A stretch of DNA of 64,000 nt. Origin: Pterobdella sp. o SKG-2022. Taxonomy: Eukaryota > Annelida > Clitellata > Hirudinida > Piscicolidae. The DNA is taken from NCBI GenBank assembly GCA_964035795.1, contig OZ038322.1, forward strand, positions 21,747,918-21,811,917, in the 5' to 3' direction. Under the pieces are notes generated by a model. That model ran no database searches, was not told the DNA's origin, and saw nothing but the letters and a program-made list of their open reading frames with translations. How positions within the stretch are numbered: position 1 is the stretch's first letter; each line of letters opens with the position of its first letter. Shown here one piece after another: positions 50,801-63,855 of the stretch. Both the position numbers and the translations under genes were made by a program.

Positions 50801-53800
50801 TTTCGCCCCAGCTTGCATTCACACTTTCATCTGTCTAAAAATGCTCTCTCTGCCAAACGCCGAAGAAGGAAAATCGAGAGACAGATATCCAGTCTCCGAA
50901 AGCTTTGTGTGCAAGTCCCTGATGATCTTTTACAAAAATTCCGTATTTCACGTAAACTCGCCCGCGCCGCCATTAACAAGTCACGTGCTGATTATCTTAA
51001 TCTATCGCTATCTTCAGCGACACCTAACTCCAAAGCCTTTTGGAAAACGGCGAACTCCGTACTTCACAGGTCTCCTCCACTTCCTCCCCAGACTCCTGCG
51101 GAATATGATCTTTTTGTTGAAAACTTTAGCACTTTTTTCAAGACTAAGATTGAGTTGATTCATAGCTCGCTACCGATCACTAATCTTCCCCGTCAGCCTT
51201 CCTTAACTGACAGTGACCAATCAAATCTCTCATTTTTCTCACCTCCTAGTGTTGACGAAATCATCAAATTGATCAATTCCCTCCCAAATAAATCCTCACC
51301 TTTAGATATAATCCCTGTTTTCCTGCTGAAGCAGTTTTCCGGCATCTTCGCCTCTATTATATGCAAACTTTCGGCTCTTTCCTTTTCACAGGGTATTTTT
51401 CCAACTTCATTCAAAACGGCGCAGGTAACCCCTTTACTGTAAAAATATAACCTAGACCCCATGCAACCATCCAATTATCGTCCAATTTCAAACCTCAGCA
51501 CCATCTCAAAAATCTTAGAAAGGGTTGTTCTCAAGAGATTATCCTCTCATGTTTCTGTACTGCGTAACTTCAACCTTTTCCAGTCGGCGTATCGCTCACA
51601 TCACTCAACGGAAACTGCGCTTTTGTACATCACTGACAGCCTCCGCAATATCTGTGCTACCGGGTCTGCGGCCGTCTTAGTGTCTTTAGATATTTCAGCA
51701 GCTTTTGACACCATTAATCATCCAAATATGCTGCATATCCTTGAAGACTACTTTCACATTTCTGGCATTGCTTTATCCTGGTTTCAGTCCTATCTCTCCG
51801 AACGCAAGCAATTTGTTAAAATAAGCTCCTCTTCTTCTACCCCTTCGTTTTGGTGTTCCTCAAGGTTCTGTTCTTGGGCCCATATTCTTTTCTCTTTATA
51901 CTTCTCCTATTAGCGAGGTCATACAGAAGCACGATGTTCTATATCATCAGTTTGCTGATGATATTACTCTCTTTACAGGCGCCTCTTACCTTGATCCTCA
52001 TCCCAGCCTCACTAAGATATCTGAATGCATCACTGAGCTTAATCTTTGGTTTTCTAACAATCACCTCATGTTGAATCCTAACAAAATCGAAGTGATGTTT
52101 GTCGGCAGTTCCATACTCCTTTCCAAATCCAATCTTCCCACTGAAGTAATCTTTGACGGCACTACTCTTTCCGTAACGTCCAAACTGAAGATACTAGGTG
52201 TAACTCTTGATTCTAGACTCAACTTTACACACTTTGTCTCTCAGCTCATACAAGCATCCAATTTTCATCTCCATGCGATCAGACAGGCACGCAAGTTCCT
52301 ACCCTTTGACACTGCCGTTGCTCTGATCATCTCTTTAGTTCTTTCAAGGATTGATTACTGTAACTCTCTTCTTTATCGACTCCCGAACTGTCTTATTTCT
52401 AAGTTGCAATCTCTCCAAAATCGCGCTGCTAAAACTGCTCTTCAAGCCGACTACTATTCTTCATCTCACACTTGTCTCGATCACCTTCATTGGCTGCCGG
52501 TCGTACTAAGAGCCCAGTTCAAGTTGCTATGGCTCACCGCTAACACCTTATATTTTTTATATCAGCCGGCTTATTTATACGACCGTCTTTCCATAAGACA
52601 GACTTCTGAGTCTCTCAGGTCTTCCAACTCTGGTTTATTCCTACATCAGCCTGTCTCTTCTAACCCTTTTTTACATCGCTCCTTCTCGCATATCGCCCCT
52701 CACTTATGGAACTCTCTTCCACTTAATGTCCGTCTTTCACCTTCTCTTAAAATTTTTCGCAAGCGTTTAAAAACGCATCTTTATAGCCAAATTTCTTTCT
52801 CATAGCCCTTTTGATTAGAACAGCGCCTCTGCAGCAAACCTAGTTTGCAAACTGTGCGCCCTACAAATAATAATAATAATAATAATCTAAAAGAAAAGCT
52901 ATAATCAATTAATTGAATGCATTACAATTAAATCTCTACAACCATCGACTCACCATGGTCCAAGTAGGATTTTATGTCAGGGAATCTTTTTCTAACAGGA
53001 ACACACAATTTCGAAAACATAAGTGTATTTGCAAAGAAAACGTATCTGTGGATATACCAATCAAACTATCAGTCACCTTTCCATACATCTATCTATCTAT
53101 CTATCTACCTACCTACCTACCTACCTACCTACCTACCTACCTACCTACCTACCTACCTACCTACCTACCTACCTACCTACCTACCTACCTACCTACCTAC
53201 CTACCTACCTACCTACCTACCTACCTACCTACCTACCTACCTACCTACCTACCTACCTACCTACCTACCTACCTACCTACCTACCTACCTACCTACCTAC
53301 CTACCTACCTACCTACCTACCTACCTACCTACCTACCTACCTACCTACCTACCTACCTACCTACCTACCTACCTACCTACCTACCTACCTACCTACCTAC
53401 CTACCTACCTACCTACCTACCTACCTACCTACCTACCTACCTACCTACCTACCTACCTACCTACCTACCTACCTACCTACCTACCTACCTACCTACCTAC
53501 CTACCTACCTACCTACCTACCTACCTACCTACCTACCTACCTACCTACCTACCTACCTACCTACCTACCTACCTACCTACCTACCTACCTACCTACCTAC
53601 CTACCTACCTACCTACCTACCTACCTACCTACCTACCTACCTACCTACCTACCTACCTACCTACCTACCTACCTACCTACCTACCTACCTACCTACCTAC
53701 CTACCTACCTACCTACCTACCTACCTACCTACCTACCTACCTACCTACCTACCTACCTACCTACCTACCTACCTACCTACCTACCTACCTACCTACCTAC

Positions 53801-54823
53801 CTACCTACCTACCTACCTACCTACCTACCTACCTACCTACCTACCTACCTACCTACCTACCTACCTACCTACCTACCTACCTACCTACCTACCTACCTAC
53901 CTACCTACCTACCTACCTACCTACCTACCTACCTACCTACCTACCTACCTACCTACCTACCTACCTACCTACCTACCTACCTACCTACCTACCTACCTAC
54001 CTACCTACCTACCTACCTACCTACCTACCTACCTACCTACCTACCTACCTACCTACCTACCTACCTACCTACCTACCTACCTACCTACCTACCTACCTAC
54101 CTACCTACCTACCTACCTACCTACCTACCTACCTACCTACCTACCTACCTACCTACCTACCTACCTACCTACCTACCTCAACATGAAAATATATAAATCC
54201 ATTAATTACCTCACAATGCTTCTTCTAATCAATCGAGCATCTTCATCCTAATTTCAAAATGTTTTTGATAGTACCATTTGAGTTTTTAAAAAGTAAGAAC
54301 ATAAAAATCATTATTATCATTTAACGATATCTTTATCAATTGAATAATGAAAATATCGACAATGATAATAATCAAGCGCCTACATTGCCTTGTATGATAC
54401 CCCCTACTTGGTAGGCTGCCTCTTCAGGCCACACTACGTGTTTCGGAATCTTGAAAAACCTAATTAGAATAGGTTATGCACATATATATTTATGTGAAGT
54501 ATTATATTTATTTTATTTACATAATTTTGTTGGTAGAATTTTGGACTTTTATATAATTTTATGAATTGGTTTTTATGATACAACTTTATAAGCTGAACTT
54601 ATGTTTCCCATTTTCAATATCATCCATAATTAACACTCAAAAAATCTTTAAAATTTAACAATTTCATTTCTTAAAAACATTTAACTTCTATTGCAGAAAA
54701 TTCTAAAGCGCAAAGAAACGCACTCACAATCCGATGACAGTGTTAGCAAAGAAGCCTAGAACAAACGATAAAGGTAACTTCAAAGAATAATCGTTGCAGT
54801 AACTAGCAATCCAGCGGAAAGTA
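47854..54823 (-). CDS. Bestrophin B, tandem paralogue of bestrophin A
   Basis: Ten exons in phase: 54728-54823, 54384-54459, 54210-54247, 52954-53045, 49803-49957, 49560-49637, 49134-49268, 48261-48341, 48018-48169, 47854-47965. Lengths 96, 76, 38, 92, 155, 78, 135, 81, 152, 112 compare with 96, 76, 38, 92, 155, 78, 138, 81, 146, 61 in bestrophin A, so the two arose by duplication. Conserved blocks: YCNDYSLKLPLSFVLGFFAN (pore neck), HVVWPEEAA, VRKRFPDI, LIPYNWAIHLVMKANEKKY, VIAVMTFLAACLVGRHPLE, FIPFMTLAQVTFFMGWLK, GESDDDLELM (calcium clasp) and PLWGKPDPFIPYT. The C-terminus is FENLFKYLIYEHEKHE. The two 5'-most exons of A (first helix and start) have no counterpart found up to 56 kb. All splice sites seen are intact and no stops occur, although introns hold two LINEs and a 1.1 kb microsatellite. 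Confidence 0.85.
48416..48910 (+). mobile_element. 5'-truncated LINE 3' end
   Basis: Translation opens with SCLPKQLLVIKIESGKRMQK, the same C-terminal region as the LINE at 8.64-10.64 kb (SRLLKQLLVSKIEGGKRLQK). Further matches follow through the zinc-finger-like end (LFLHLRKGDECSKRR), with many stops and frameshifts. It is inserted antisense in a bestrophin B intron (48342-49133). Confidence 0.75.
50370..52890 (+). mobile_element. CR1/L2-like non-LTR retrotransposon, 5'-truncated, recently inactivated
   Basis: The endonuclease end comes first (MAGDFNTPN, LTQHINFPTHRLGNTLDLVI, ESDHCLISC), then a full RT: NYRPISNLSTISKILERVVL, SAYRSHHSTETALLYITDSL, LVSLDISAAFDTINH, GVPQGSVLGPILFSLY, the catalytic QFADDITLF, then LGVTLDSRLNFTHFV and a C-terminus ending RKRLKTHLYSQISF. 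Breaks: a TGA near 50440, a TAA at ~51439 and one frameshift near 51845 just before the catalytic block. The 3' end carries (AAT)n at 52867-52886. The 5' part of the endonuclease is missing. It lies antisense in a bestrophin B intron (49958-52953). The few lesions mark it as young compared with the other LINE relics here. Confidence 0.92.
53087..54178. repeat. (CTAC)n microsatellite, ~1.09 kb
   Basis: About five ATCT units are followed by ~268 almost perfect CTAC units. It lies in the bestrophin B intron between 53046 and 54209, only ~40 bases from one exon and ~30 from the other. The PTYL repeats in translation are not proteins. Confidence 0.99.
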
Positions 54824-55294
54824 CTGCATGCGTGTTTATGTTGATATAATGTAAATCATTTGGGAGATATAAACACATCTTTCAAAAATGTATGTTTGTT
54901 TCAAAAAGTGTTTTTTTCTATATTTTTTGCATCAACCTTAGCGACGTAACAAAGATATTCTTCAAAAGCACTGACTCCTACATTGGAGGCTGCCAAGTTC
55001 ATATCTAGTACAAGTTGTTTTCTGGGATAACTTGATTGACTTTGCTTGGGTATGTAATGGGAAGAAAAGCTGTATCGTTTACCAATGAGCTAACCAGGCC
55101 GACTAACTTCATTTTTCTAGCTTTTGATGCATTATTAAAAAACAGATTTTTATAGTGAGTGAGAAATGAAAAGTATAAATGATTAGTTGGCTGAGTATAG
55201 AGTCTAAGTGAAAACTTTCACATGTTTGCATACACATGTGCGGAAGTTGGAGTTCGATTTTTGCAAGAAACCTGGACGGCCGAATAAAACTTGA

Positions 55295-55445
55295 ACGAAC
55301 TTGTATTGAATGACAAAAGAAAGCTAGGCGTGGTTTATGCAGATCCTCTCAATCGTTCTGAATGGAAAGGCTGACTTCGCGATAGAACTTTCAAAAAGTC
55401 CAACCCTTGGTAAGGGAAATCGTGCTACAAAAAAGATTTGATTGG
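55295..55445 (+). repeat. Short repeat homologous to 42.8 kb, probably a LINE end
   Basis: See the copy at 42781-42915 on the other strand. The frame DKRKLGVVYADPLNRSEWKG then meets a stop, and LRDRTFKKSNPW and a second stop follow. A decayed retrotransposon tail is the most likely reading. Confidence 0.5.
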
Positions 55446-58400
55446 TTGATAGCGACTCATATTTTTTTGTTAGTTGCTTTATGTGGCATTCTAAGATATT
55501 GGTGATTGGTGCAAAATTTTTTTATTACTGACTTTTTCACGTTTTTATATATCAAAGCACGTTAATTGCTTTATTTTGTATATTCATGGAAAAAGATGCT
55601 GACTATAATAAAATGATGGTGATGATGAATGATGTTAATTGCTCATTGAAAATTATATTTTGGGTTTAACAAACAAGGTGTAGAGCTGGGGCTGTTTCGA
55701 AGAATTTTGTGGTCAACTAAGCCTTGTGTTGGTCGGTTAAAATCTTTCAACTAATCAAGTTCACGGTAATTAATTTCTTATCTTTCTTATTATTGATATC
55801 ATTAAAATTTTGATCCACATTCCTTAGCAATCCCTTGTGGCTCTTGTCAAACTCAATACTCTTTTGATTTTTATTCAAGTTATCGGGTGCAGACATGGAA
55901 CTTAAATCGAAGTTTGAAAACTTTTGGTTTTCTTTTCAAGAAAACCAATGATTGATGAAACTATTCTGGATTTTGAGACCTGTGGACTAAGAGGGTTGAA
56001 CTTCACTGGACAGTTGTTTCATCCTTGTTGTATGAGAAGTTTTTGTGTATCGGGGTTCTTAAGCTTGCACATCATGAGGTTATTTTGTTAATGACTCACC
56101 GCTCATTGTGATTTGAAGTTTATTGTAATCAGTATATTCTGTGAGTTTATCTCAAGAAAAGGTTAGTTCTTTTAGCGATTTTAAGAGTGTATTTAAGGAT
56201 TTTAGTTCTTGTTAGTATTTTTGGTAGATAACTTTTTTTTTCGGTTAAAGAGAAAACCTTGAATGATAGATTTCTGACCTTAATCTATCTATATTTTCAA
56301 CGAGGCTTTTAAAAACTTCTAAAGATGGCTTCATGAGATGAGTTTTTGAAGAAAATTTAACTAATAGAATTAGTATAGAAAAAATGAGATTTCTATGTGA
56401 AACGAAACTATAACCAAAAAATAACATAAATTCGACTTTAAAATAAAAAAAATAACAACTATTTTTGTTCTTCGTTCAAGACATGAAAATGGATCGAAGC
56501 GAGAATTGTGTAAATAGAGCAGAATAATACTAATTCAATAAAGACCAGTTTATATATGCTCCCTCTCCATCTGAAAATTACATTAATAGTATGAGAATTT
56601 TAGAATCAAAGAGAATATTGATTTTAAATACATTCATACAATAAATATAGCATTATATGTTGAAAAAATTTTCATACAATAAATATGGCATTTAGTCTTA
56701 GACAAATTTTAAACTCAAGGCGCAAAACCCTTTCTTAGATCTCATAATATTTGATTTATATATAAGCGGCATTTTTATTTTGAAGAAATGGATTTTTTTG
56801 ACAACTCGAAAAGAAAAATACGTTAAAAACCAGTTGTCCACTCAACTTTAGATATATATGAGATATGTACTGATAGACGTTTTAAACAAAAATGTCCATA
56901 AGTTTCACTGAGAACCAAACTTGCAGTAAGTTTACAAGTTCTAATGACTAACTTGCATAAGAAACGGATACTTATGTATACAAAAAAATATAATTATATC
57001 TATGTAAGTTATTTATAGAATGAAAAATTAAACGATTGGCTACAACATAAAATTAATGGCGTATGCATGTGCAAGTAGAATGTCTATAAATGTTTTATAG
57101 TCGACTTTATAGTTAAAAATGTATGTGTGAACATATGGAAAGTTTATAGTTATATAATATTAGTAAAAGCTTATGTAGGTATGTACTTGGTATATACTTT
57201 TCATGTTATTCGAACACAAAAAATAAAACTATTGAAAAATTCAACAAAAATCTTTATGTGATGAAATAAAAACAATAGTTTGTGCAAAAAATTAATAACG
57301 AAAATAAATAAAAATAATAGTTATAAAGTTGAGCTTACATGAGCATTATTCGGAAAAAGCCTTTAGTTATACTAGATACATTTAAAAGTTTTTGGTTGTA
57401 GTGAACCGTCATTTCGAACGATTTGTTTTTCTTTTCAAGTGAAAATTTTATTAACTTTTCGATTTAATTTTATTTTTTTGCTGGTTTCACATCCAAACAA
57501 AGAAATTTTTGGAATATAATGTCAGATAACGGTTTAAAGGTTACTTTTAAATTTAAATATCTTTATTTAGTTGAGTAAAAATAAAAAAATTTTTCAATTT
57601 TTTATAAATTTTATTAATCAAATTTTAAACATTCATTGAAAAAATTTTCAAAAAAAATATTTGTTTTAATTTTATGTGCTATTTTACTACTAATGTGCGA
57701 TTTAACTTTTACATGAGTCGTCTGCTTCAAATTTTTTCAAAAATTAAGTATGATTTTTACATATATATATATATATATTTTGAAATGAGTTTGAAAAGGA
57801 TTTTTATATTTTTTAAAAAGTATTAAATTTGTAAAATTTGTCTGGATATTAAAAAACTTGATAGTGAGTTCCTTCATTTTCAGTTTGAAATTAACTAAAT
57901 ACATAATACAAATCTTCTCACCATTATCAGCAAATTTTTAGTTTCACAGTATTCAATTTATGGAACAAGATTATTTCAAAACTTTAAAAAAATATAACTA
58001 TTATTTGTTTGAGTTTATTAATTTGAAGCACTAATGGTTTTTAGCATTACAGGTTTTTAACCTATTTTTTGTTCATGTGTTTTAGTATTAATGTGTTATT
58101 ACAGACTGAACTTCTGAAAAATATTTCGTTTCCTATTATTTACAAATAGTTTTCAACACATTATACAAATAATTTTTTCCATGTTCTTCTCAGTCATAAT
58201 TTGCTTATGTTTTTATATCAAAACAGATTTTTCACGTATATATCAAAAAACGAATCATTTCATAAAACAAATATCATTGTAAATAAGTTAAAAATATTTT
58301 TTTAATGATATATTTTGAGAAATAAACTAACTTAAGTTTTATGATTGGATTTAAAACACCAATAATTGAATAAGTAGAACTTGTATTCAATTTGAAGTCT

Positions 58401-60737
58401 GTTTCTCATCTTTCTGGTGCACTACTATTCTTAACCTAAAACATTTATTCAATATTCGAGCAAGATATAAGTGAACAAAAATAAGTCCATTTTCAATTTC
58501 AATATCATATAATGTTTACAAACAAAAAATTTTTTCACATCAAATTATATTCATATGTCCCTAATATGTTGCCCAAAACAGTAAGATATATAAAGCTTTA
58601 ATAATTCTTTATATTCAGTGATCATTTTTCAAATTCAAGTTTCAATTTATTGTCTTTGAAATAGTTCAATTCACTATAAAATTTTTCGCAGTTTTCATCG
58701 TTAGTTTATGCTTTACGATTACACCGTTTAAATAAACATTATATTACAAACTAATATAAAATGTGAATAGATAATAAACTTCGAAGCGTAAAATCGTATT
58801 ATTTTTGGTTTCATTGATGATTTTCATTAATAGCATTATATATTTTTCAAACTCAATTTTTTTGATAATAGTTTAAAAATAATAGTTAATTAGTTTTGAA
58901 AAATAAAGATGTTAACAGAAAGTTACATTATAATCGTATTTCAAGAATTATTCCTAGTAGAATATTTTCAACATTCAAATATTATATTGAGAATTTTTCG
59001 ATTATTACCAATGAATATATTTTTATTTTGATCCGATTCTTCTTTACTAGTTTTTTATATTTTTACGTACCGTTTGCTTAGTATGTATATTATTCAATTA
59101 TTGTTTTTTTCACCACTGGATGTTTGATAAACAAGTCTTGAGTGTGTGTAAAATAACAACAATGAAGTAAGAATGTAGGATAAATATAAAATAATAAAAA
59201 TGATTTTAAATAGCAGAATCATCTGAGCATTGGTGATAATTATTATCTTTGCGAAAAAATATTTTTTTATTGTTTATAACAGCAATAAAAAACCAAACGT
59301 CGATTAAAACTAGAAAATTGCCCTTGTAACAGCACAATAGTAAATGAAAAAGCAATACTAAAAAAAATATATATTAGAAGGTGGTTATCTCAAAATACTA
59401 CTTAATAATTAGCATTAAAACTATATAAACAAGTGAATTTATTTTGATTATTATTTTTTAAATTAAATAATTAGCTGATGAACTCTATAAAACACTTTTT
59501 TTACCTTAACTGAAAAACGTGTATAGCTAACGTTTTGGAGTAGGCTATGTCTATCGAAATGTGCTCAAGTTTTTTTCAAAAAAATTCAAATTATTTCAAA
59601 AAACAATGAATATTTAGTTTAAACTTCTATTAATTTGATTTCAGAAATCTCAAAACTCAGTTTAAATTTCAAAAAAATCTGGGTCAATAAAATAAAATGG
59701 CTGTTGAAAATTGAGGGTAGAGAGAATGTTTGCTATATGCTTTGGTCATCTTTGTTATATTAGGTTTTAGCCTAATCGATATAGTTTCTACTTATAATTT
59801 TCTTTGTATGTTCAACTACAAAAATTTATTTCTAATATCAAATATTTTCTATGCGAAACATTTTCGAATCAAGTTACTTGAGATATAAAATACATTAACA
59901 TTAGTTATATTTGTTATTAAATACATTCAACTTTAACTTTATTTTACACTAAAGATATATGATGTTTTTGAGATATATTTAACACTCGTTTTTTATTGAA
60001 TAAAAATTTTTAGCTTTCTCATTCAAGTATATATCCTCATAAAGTAACTATAGTTTTTTGATGGTGATATACAGCGAATATTGAAAAGCTTTGAACTTTC
60101 ACTTGATAATTAAAAGTTTGATTATTTGTTTATGGCTATTTTATTTTGAGCACGGGATTATATTATTTTTTATCATTTATTGTCACATTGCTCCTATAAG
60201 CATTTAAACATATTTTTTTTAATAAAAAATTATTCAAAAAAAATATTAACTAAACACTTTTAGAATTCGAAACTAAAATATATTCAAAGTAATTATGTTA
60301 GCATCATAAATATGTTGTTATTATTTGTGTTCTTTTTGAGTTCTTGTAATAAGCTCACCAAAAAGAAAAACAAAACAAAAGTTTGCAACCATGTTTTAAC
60401 ATTCAAATAATAATAGCAATAATAAACGTTGAGAAAATAATAAAAAAGCTAAGTTTATTCACCGAATCAAAAAGTAAGGAAATGATTTAATGATATGAAG
60501 AGAATAATAATCATTACTTCCATTTATGTAACGCCAAATTAGTAACTGAGGCGCGTAACTTATTGGATAGATAATTTAAAAGTTATTTATATAATTAAAA
60601 TAAGAAAAAACATAATGAATAAATAATAATGAAAATGATCTGGTTTGGAATATTATCAATTTTTTTCGTTGGTTGTACTTTTACGTTTATTATGTAGTTA
60701 TTATTATAACGCATTCAAACAACACCAAAAACTTGCT

Positions 60738-60792
60738 AAAAACTGCACGAAGCTTTTCATAAGATGAAGCCAGTTCGTCTTCGTACAGTTTT
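60738..60792. repeat. Small foldback with a relic of the dispersed element
   Basis: AAAACTGCACGAAG at 60739 is mirrored by CTTCGTACAGTTTT at 60778-60791. The inside begins CTTTTCATAAGATGAAG, recalling the core of the hammerhead-like family, but stem II is lost. Confidence 0.5.
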
Positions 60793-61914
60793 CAATGAAC
60801 CTACTTGTTTCTAATATTAATTCACCGTTTTTATCAAATATACCCGCTGTTTTTTTATGATTTTAATAATAGATTAACTCTTTAATAGGAATTAATTCAT
60901 TTTTATAGTAACATTAATATTATTATTGCTATTTATTCATTGTTGAACTTCATAGCAACATGGCTATGTGAGTCATAGAATGGTGGCGTCGAGGGTCATT
61001 GAATTTTTATTTAATTTGTTATTTTTGTTTGTATTTAAAAACTAATGGAAAAAATCCTTAAAAAACTGGAATTCATTTAATAATATTATTGTTCACAATT
61101 TTACTTTTATTTTTATCAATAAATCAAAGTTTATAAATATTACTATTAAACACCCTATCACGCATTATTGATCAGGGGAACAGCCATTTCTCTCAAAAAG
61201 ATGTCGACGGTTATATTTTTTATTATTCATAAGATTAATTTTATTATATGATTTTTTCTATTTTCTTTATATTTTATTGGTATATATACAGAATTTATAC
61301 TTTAATGAGTATTCTATCAACAGTTTTAATATCATTTATATTAGTTTCAATAATTTTAAGGTTTTGATTGAACCTAATAAAACTAATTTCAGGTTATTTT
61401 TCAACAATCTTATGTTTCCAATATTTTTTCATATTTATATAATTAGTATGAGATTTAGTAATGCTATCCTCGTGCTCATGGTAGATTGTTATTCAAGATA
61501 AACTATTTTCAACACGTTCATTTAAAAACGCATGTAAAATATATAGTTTGAATGAATTTTTTGTATCGTATCATTATTAGTGACACATGTTAAAAACAAA
61601 AAGTTTATAGGGACATAAAATATTTTATCATCTATGTAACTTAAATTTTCCCTAGTTTTTCTATTTGTCTCTTCATTGGTATTATTCATTTCATTATGCT
61701 CATACTCATAATGTATTTTAGTCTTTTTTCTGCAAATTATAACATGTAATGTCGTTATAAACTTTTTCAACGTTTGCTATAGGTAAATGTTAATAATGAC
61801 AATTATTGATATAATATTAGTAATTATTGGTATGGTTATCAGTATAAAAGTAAAATGCCATAAGTTTATTAGTTCCCAGTGTTTAGATTTACTGGGAAGT
61901 TACTGAGAATCATT

Positions 61915-62063
61915 ATCGTACCTGATGAGGATTTTTCAGTAATTTCATTTTCAATTCTTTTTAGAATGAAACGTTGATTATGCTCATTATTATTGCTATC
62001 AGAGTTCAGAAGGGTGTTTAAATCGTTCGACAGATCTCGTACAGGAGACATCACGCCCAAAGA
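61915..62063 (-). CDS. Possible internal exon, unrecognised
   Basis: On the minus strand a good acceptor (CTTTTGCAG) is followed by ~49 open codons (SLGVMSPVRDLSNDLNTLLN, then QRFILKRIENEITEKSSSG) and a GTACGA donor. Composition is coding-like, polar and probably helical. No partner exons were found and the gene is unknown. It would run opposite to the calmodulin-like gene. Confidence 0.35.
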
Positions 62064-62376
62064 TCTGCAAAAGGTCATTAATAACAATAATAATAAACGG
62101 AATTAGGAGAATATCTGAAGTCCAAATAATGATAAGATTTTTCTGCCATCGCTACTCTGTCTTGTTTTTTTTAGGATCGAAAAATAATCACTTACTATGA
62201 TGAGCTAAGAAATATTATATATCTTTATAAAGAGATCAGATTTAATATTGTTTTTAAGGAAAACCTAGAAATTTACCACCGACATTATAATGTAACTCGG
62301 CATAAAAAAAGTGCAAAATTTACTATTTGTAAGTTTAAAGATGTTATAATGATACTCTTATTATAATCAATATTAG

Positions 62377-63855
62377 GTGTTGAAGGACTTGGTAGGGAGC
62401 GCAGTGGACGAGAAGGAAGCCAAACGCATGTTGTCTTCTATTGATGAAAGTGGTCAGTCCTACTTTCACCCCCTTTTCACAACTTACTATGACTCCAAAC
62501 CCTTATCACTTGCCCGACACCGAGCAAACATTCAAATACATCAACACAACTTCAATACTACACTTCTTTCGCACCATTGCACAATTTCACATCACTCAGG
62601 AAAAATTAATTTTGTGAAGTTCATGGAGCTGATGGAAAAGACGAGGAATGATACACTAAGGTATAATAAAGAAGAGGAAATGAGACAATCGTTCAAGGTT
62701 TGTGTGTTTACTATCACTAAGTATTATGAATGCGATAATCATCAAAACTTCTAATTGTTTTTATTTAAATATACGTTATTTATATCTTGGTCGTTATGTT
62801 AAACTATTCCCACTTGAAAAGTTTTTTCTTTTATAAACTGTAAAACAAAAAATTCCGGTGACAGTTAGATGAAATTTTAATTTAATATCTTGTCATTTGA
62901 TTTGGTAGATGACTCTACAAGGGAGAAAGACAAAGTAAATTGTTAAATGCTGTAACGGTAGATCTTGAATGCCGATAATTTTAAAGCTGTTTTAAATCTT
63001 GACTCGCATTTTGACGAAAAATTGGTTTGGAATAACATTGTTTAAATATTTCACATATAATATCAAATCTTTTGTTGAGTATAGAATAAATAACCGAATG
63101 GTTATATAATCAAGTTTTTTAAGACGAGCGAAGAAAATATTTAAGGGTTATAGCTCAATAGCCTGATAGTGAGGATAGGATATGTTTTTACCTAAGTAGA
63201 GAAACATGAGGTAGAATATTATAGTCTTGTTTAAAAGTTTATAATACTACTATTTTGTTCTTATCAGTTTCACTCATTAAAACACTAATTATCTCTATTC
63301 AACATAAATATATTCATTTATCATCAATTTGCATATTATTTATTCACGTAATTAGGTGTTCGACAAAGATGGAAATGGTTTCATCGACAAAAAAGAGTTA
63401 CAAAAAACAATGAGGAGTCTTGGTTAGCTAGTTATTTCTAGCACAAAGAATTAATTTAAAAAATAATAGTAATGATGCTAACTTATAGAAATATTATCAA
63501 AATATTAGATAAATGATCAAAAAATTACATTAAAATTAAAAATAATCACGACAAAAACCACAATATTATATATGTATGAAACACTAACCAGGAGAGGACT
63601 TGAGTGACAAAGACACAGACGCTATGTTGAAGGCTGCAGATAAGAATGGTGATGGTCGTATCGATTATGAAGGTCTGCTTTATTTCTCATATGACATTAT
63701 TATTATTAATTGTTAAGCATTATCATTTATATCACCCATTGTAATAATATTACTTTTATAGTAGTATACTCATTTTTAATATTACTATCTTTCATTATTT
63801 ATCATTTATCAATCACATTTCATTCACAGAATTCATCAAGATGATGTATTCTTGA
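62377..63855 (+). CDS. Calmodulin-like EF-hand protein, 5' exons not found
   Basis: Calcium-binding protein of the calmodulin/troponin C group. Five exons in phase: 62377-62452, 62600-62697, 63356-63422, 63592-63672, 63830-63855. The first two encode the second EF-hand of the usual four: VLKDLVGSAVDEKEAKRML, then IDESG joined to KINFVKFMELM. This loop is two residues short and has Lys at the last ligand position, so it should not bind calcium. The third loop, DKDGNGFIDKKE, and the fourth, DKNGDGRIDYEE, are canonical. The protein ends EFIKMMYS. The first EF-hand and start codon must be upstream of 62377; they were not found in the 300 bases before it. Intron positions inside the loops are typical of the family. 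Confidence 0.82.

Larger units (their letters stand above)
54824..61868. other. Gene-poor AT-rich interval
   Basis: About 7 kb with no exon-like frame that I could support. The short open frames at 56245-56427, 58896-59081, 61277-61501 and 61522-61770 are low-complexity. The 55.3 kb repeat and a small foldback at 60.74 kb are the only structured items. The first exons of bestrophin B might be hidden near its left end. Confidence 0.45.

Noticed and set aside
51960..51970. CTGATGA match to the canonical hammerhead core
   Set aside because: It is the codons for the FADD catalytic motif of the LINE RT; no GAAA and stems follow.
52913..54251. Three open frames of 387-427 residues with LPTY repeats
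   Set aside because: They translate the (CTAC)n tract in all three frames; the region is an intron on the other strand.
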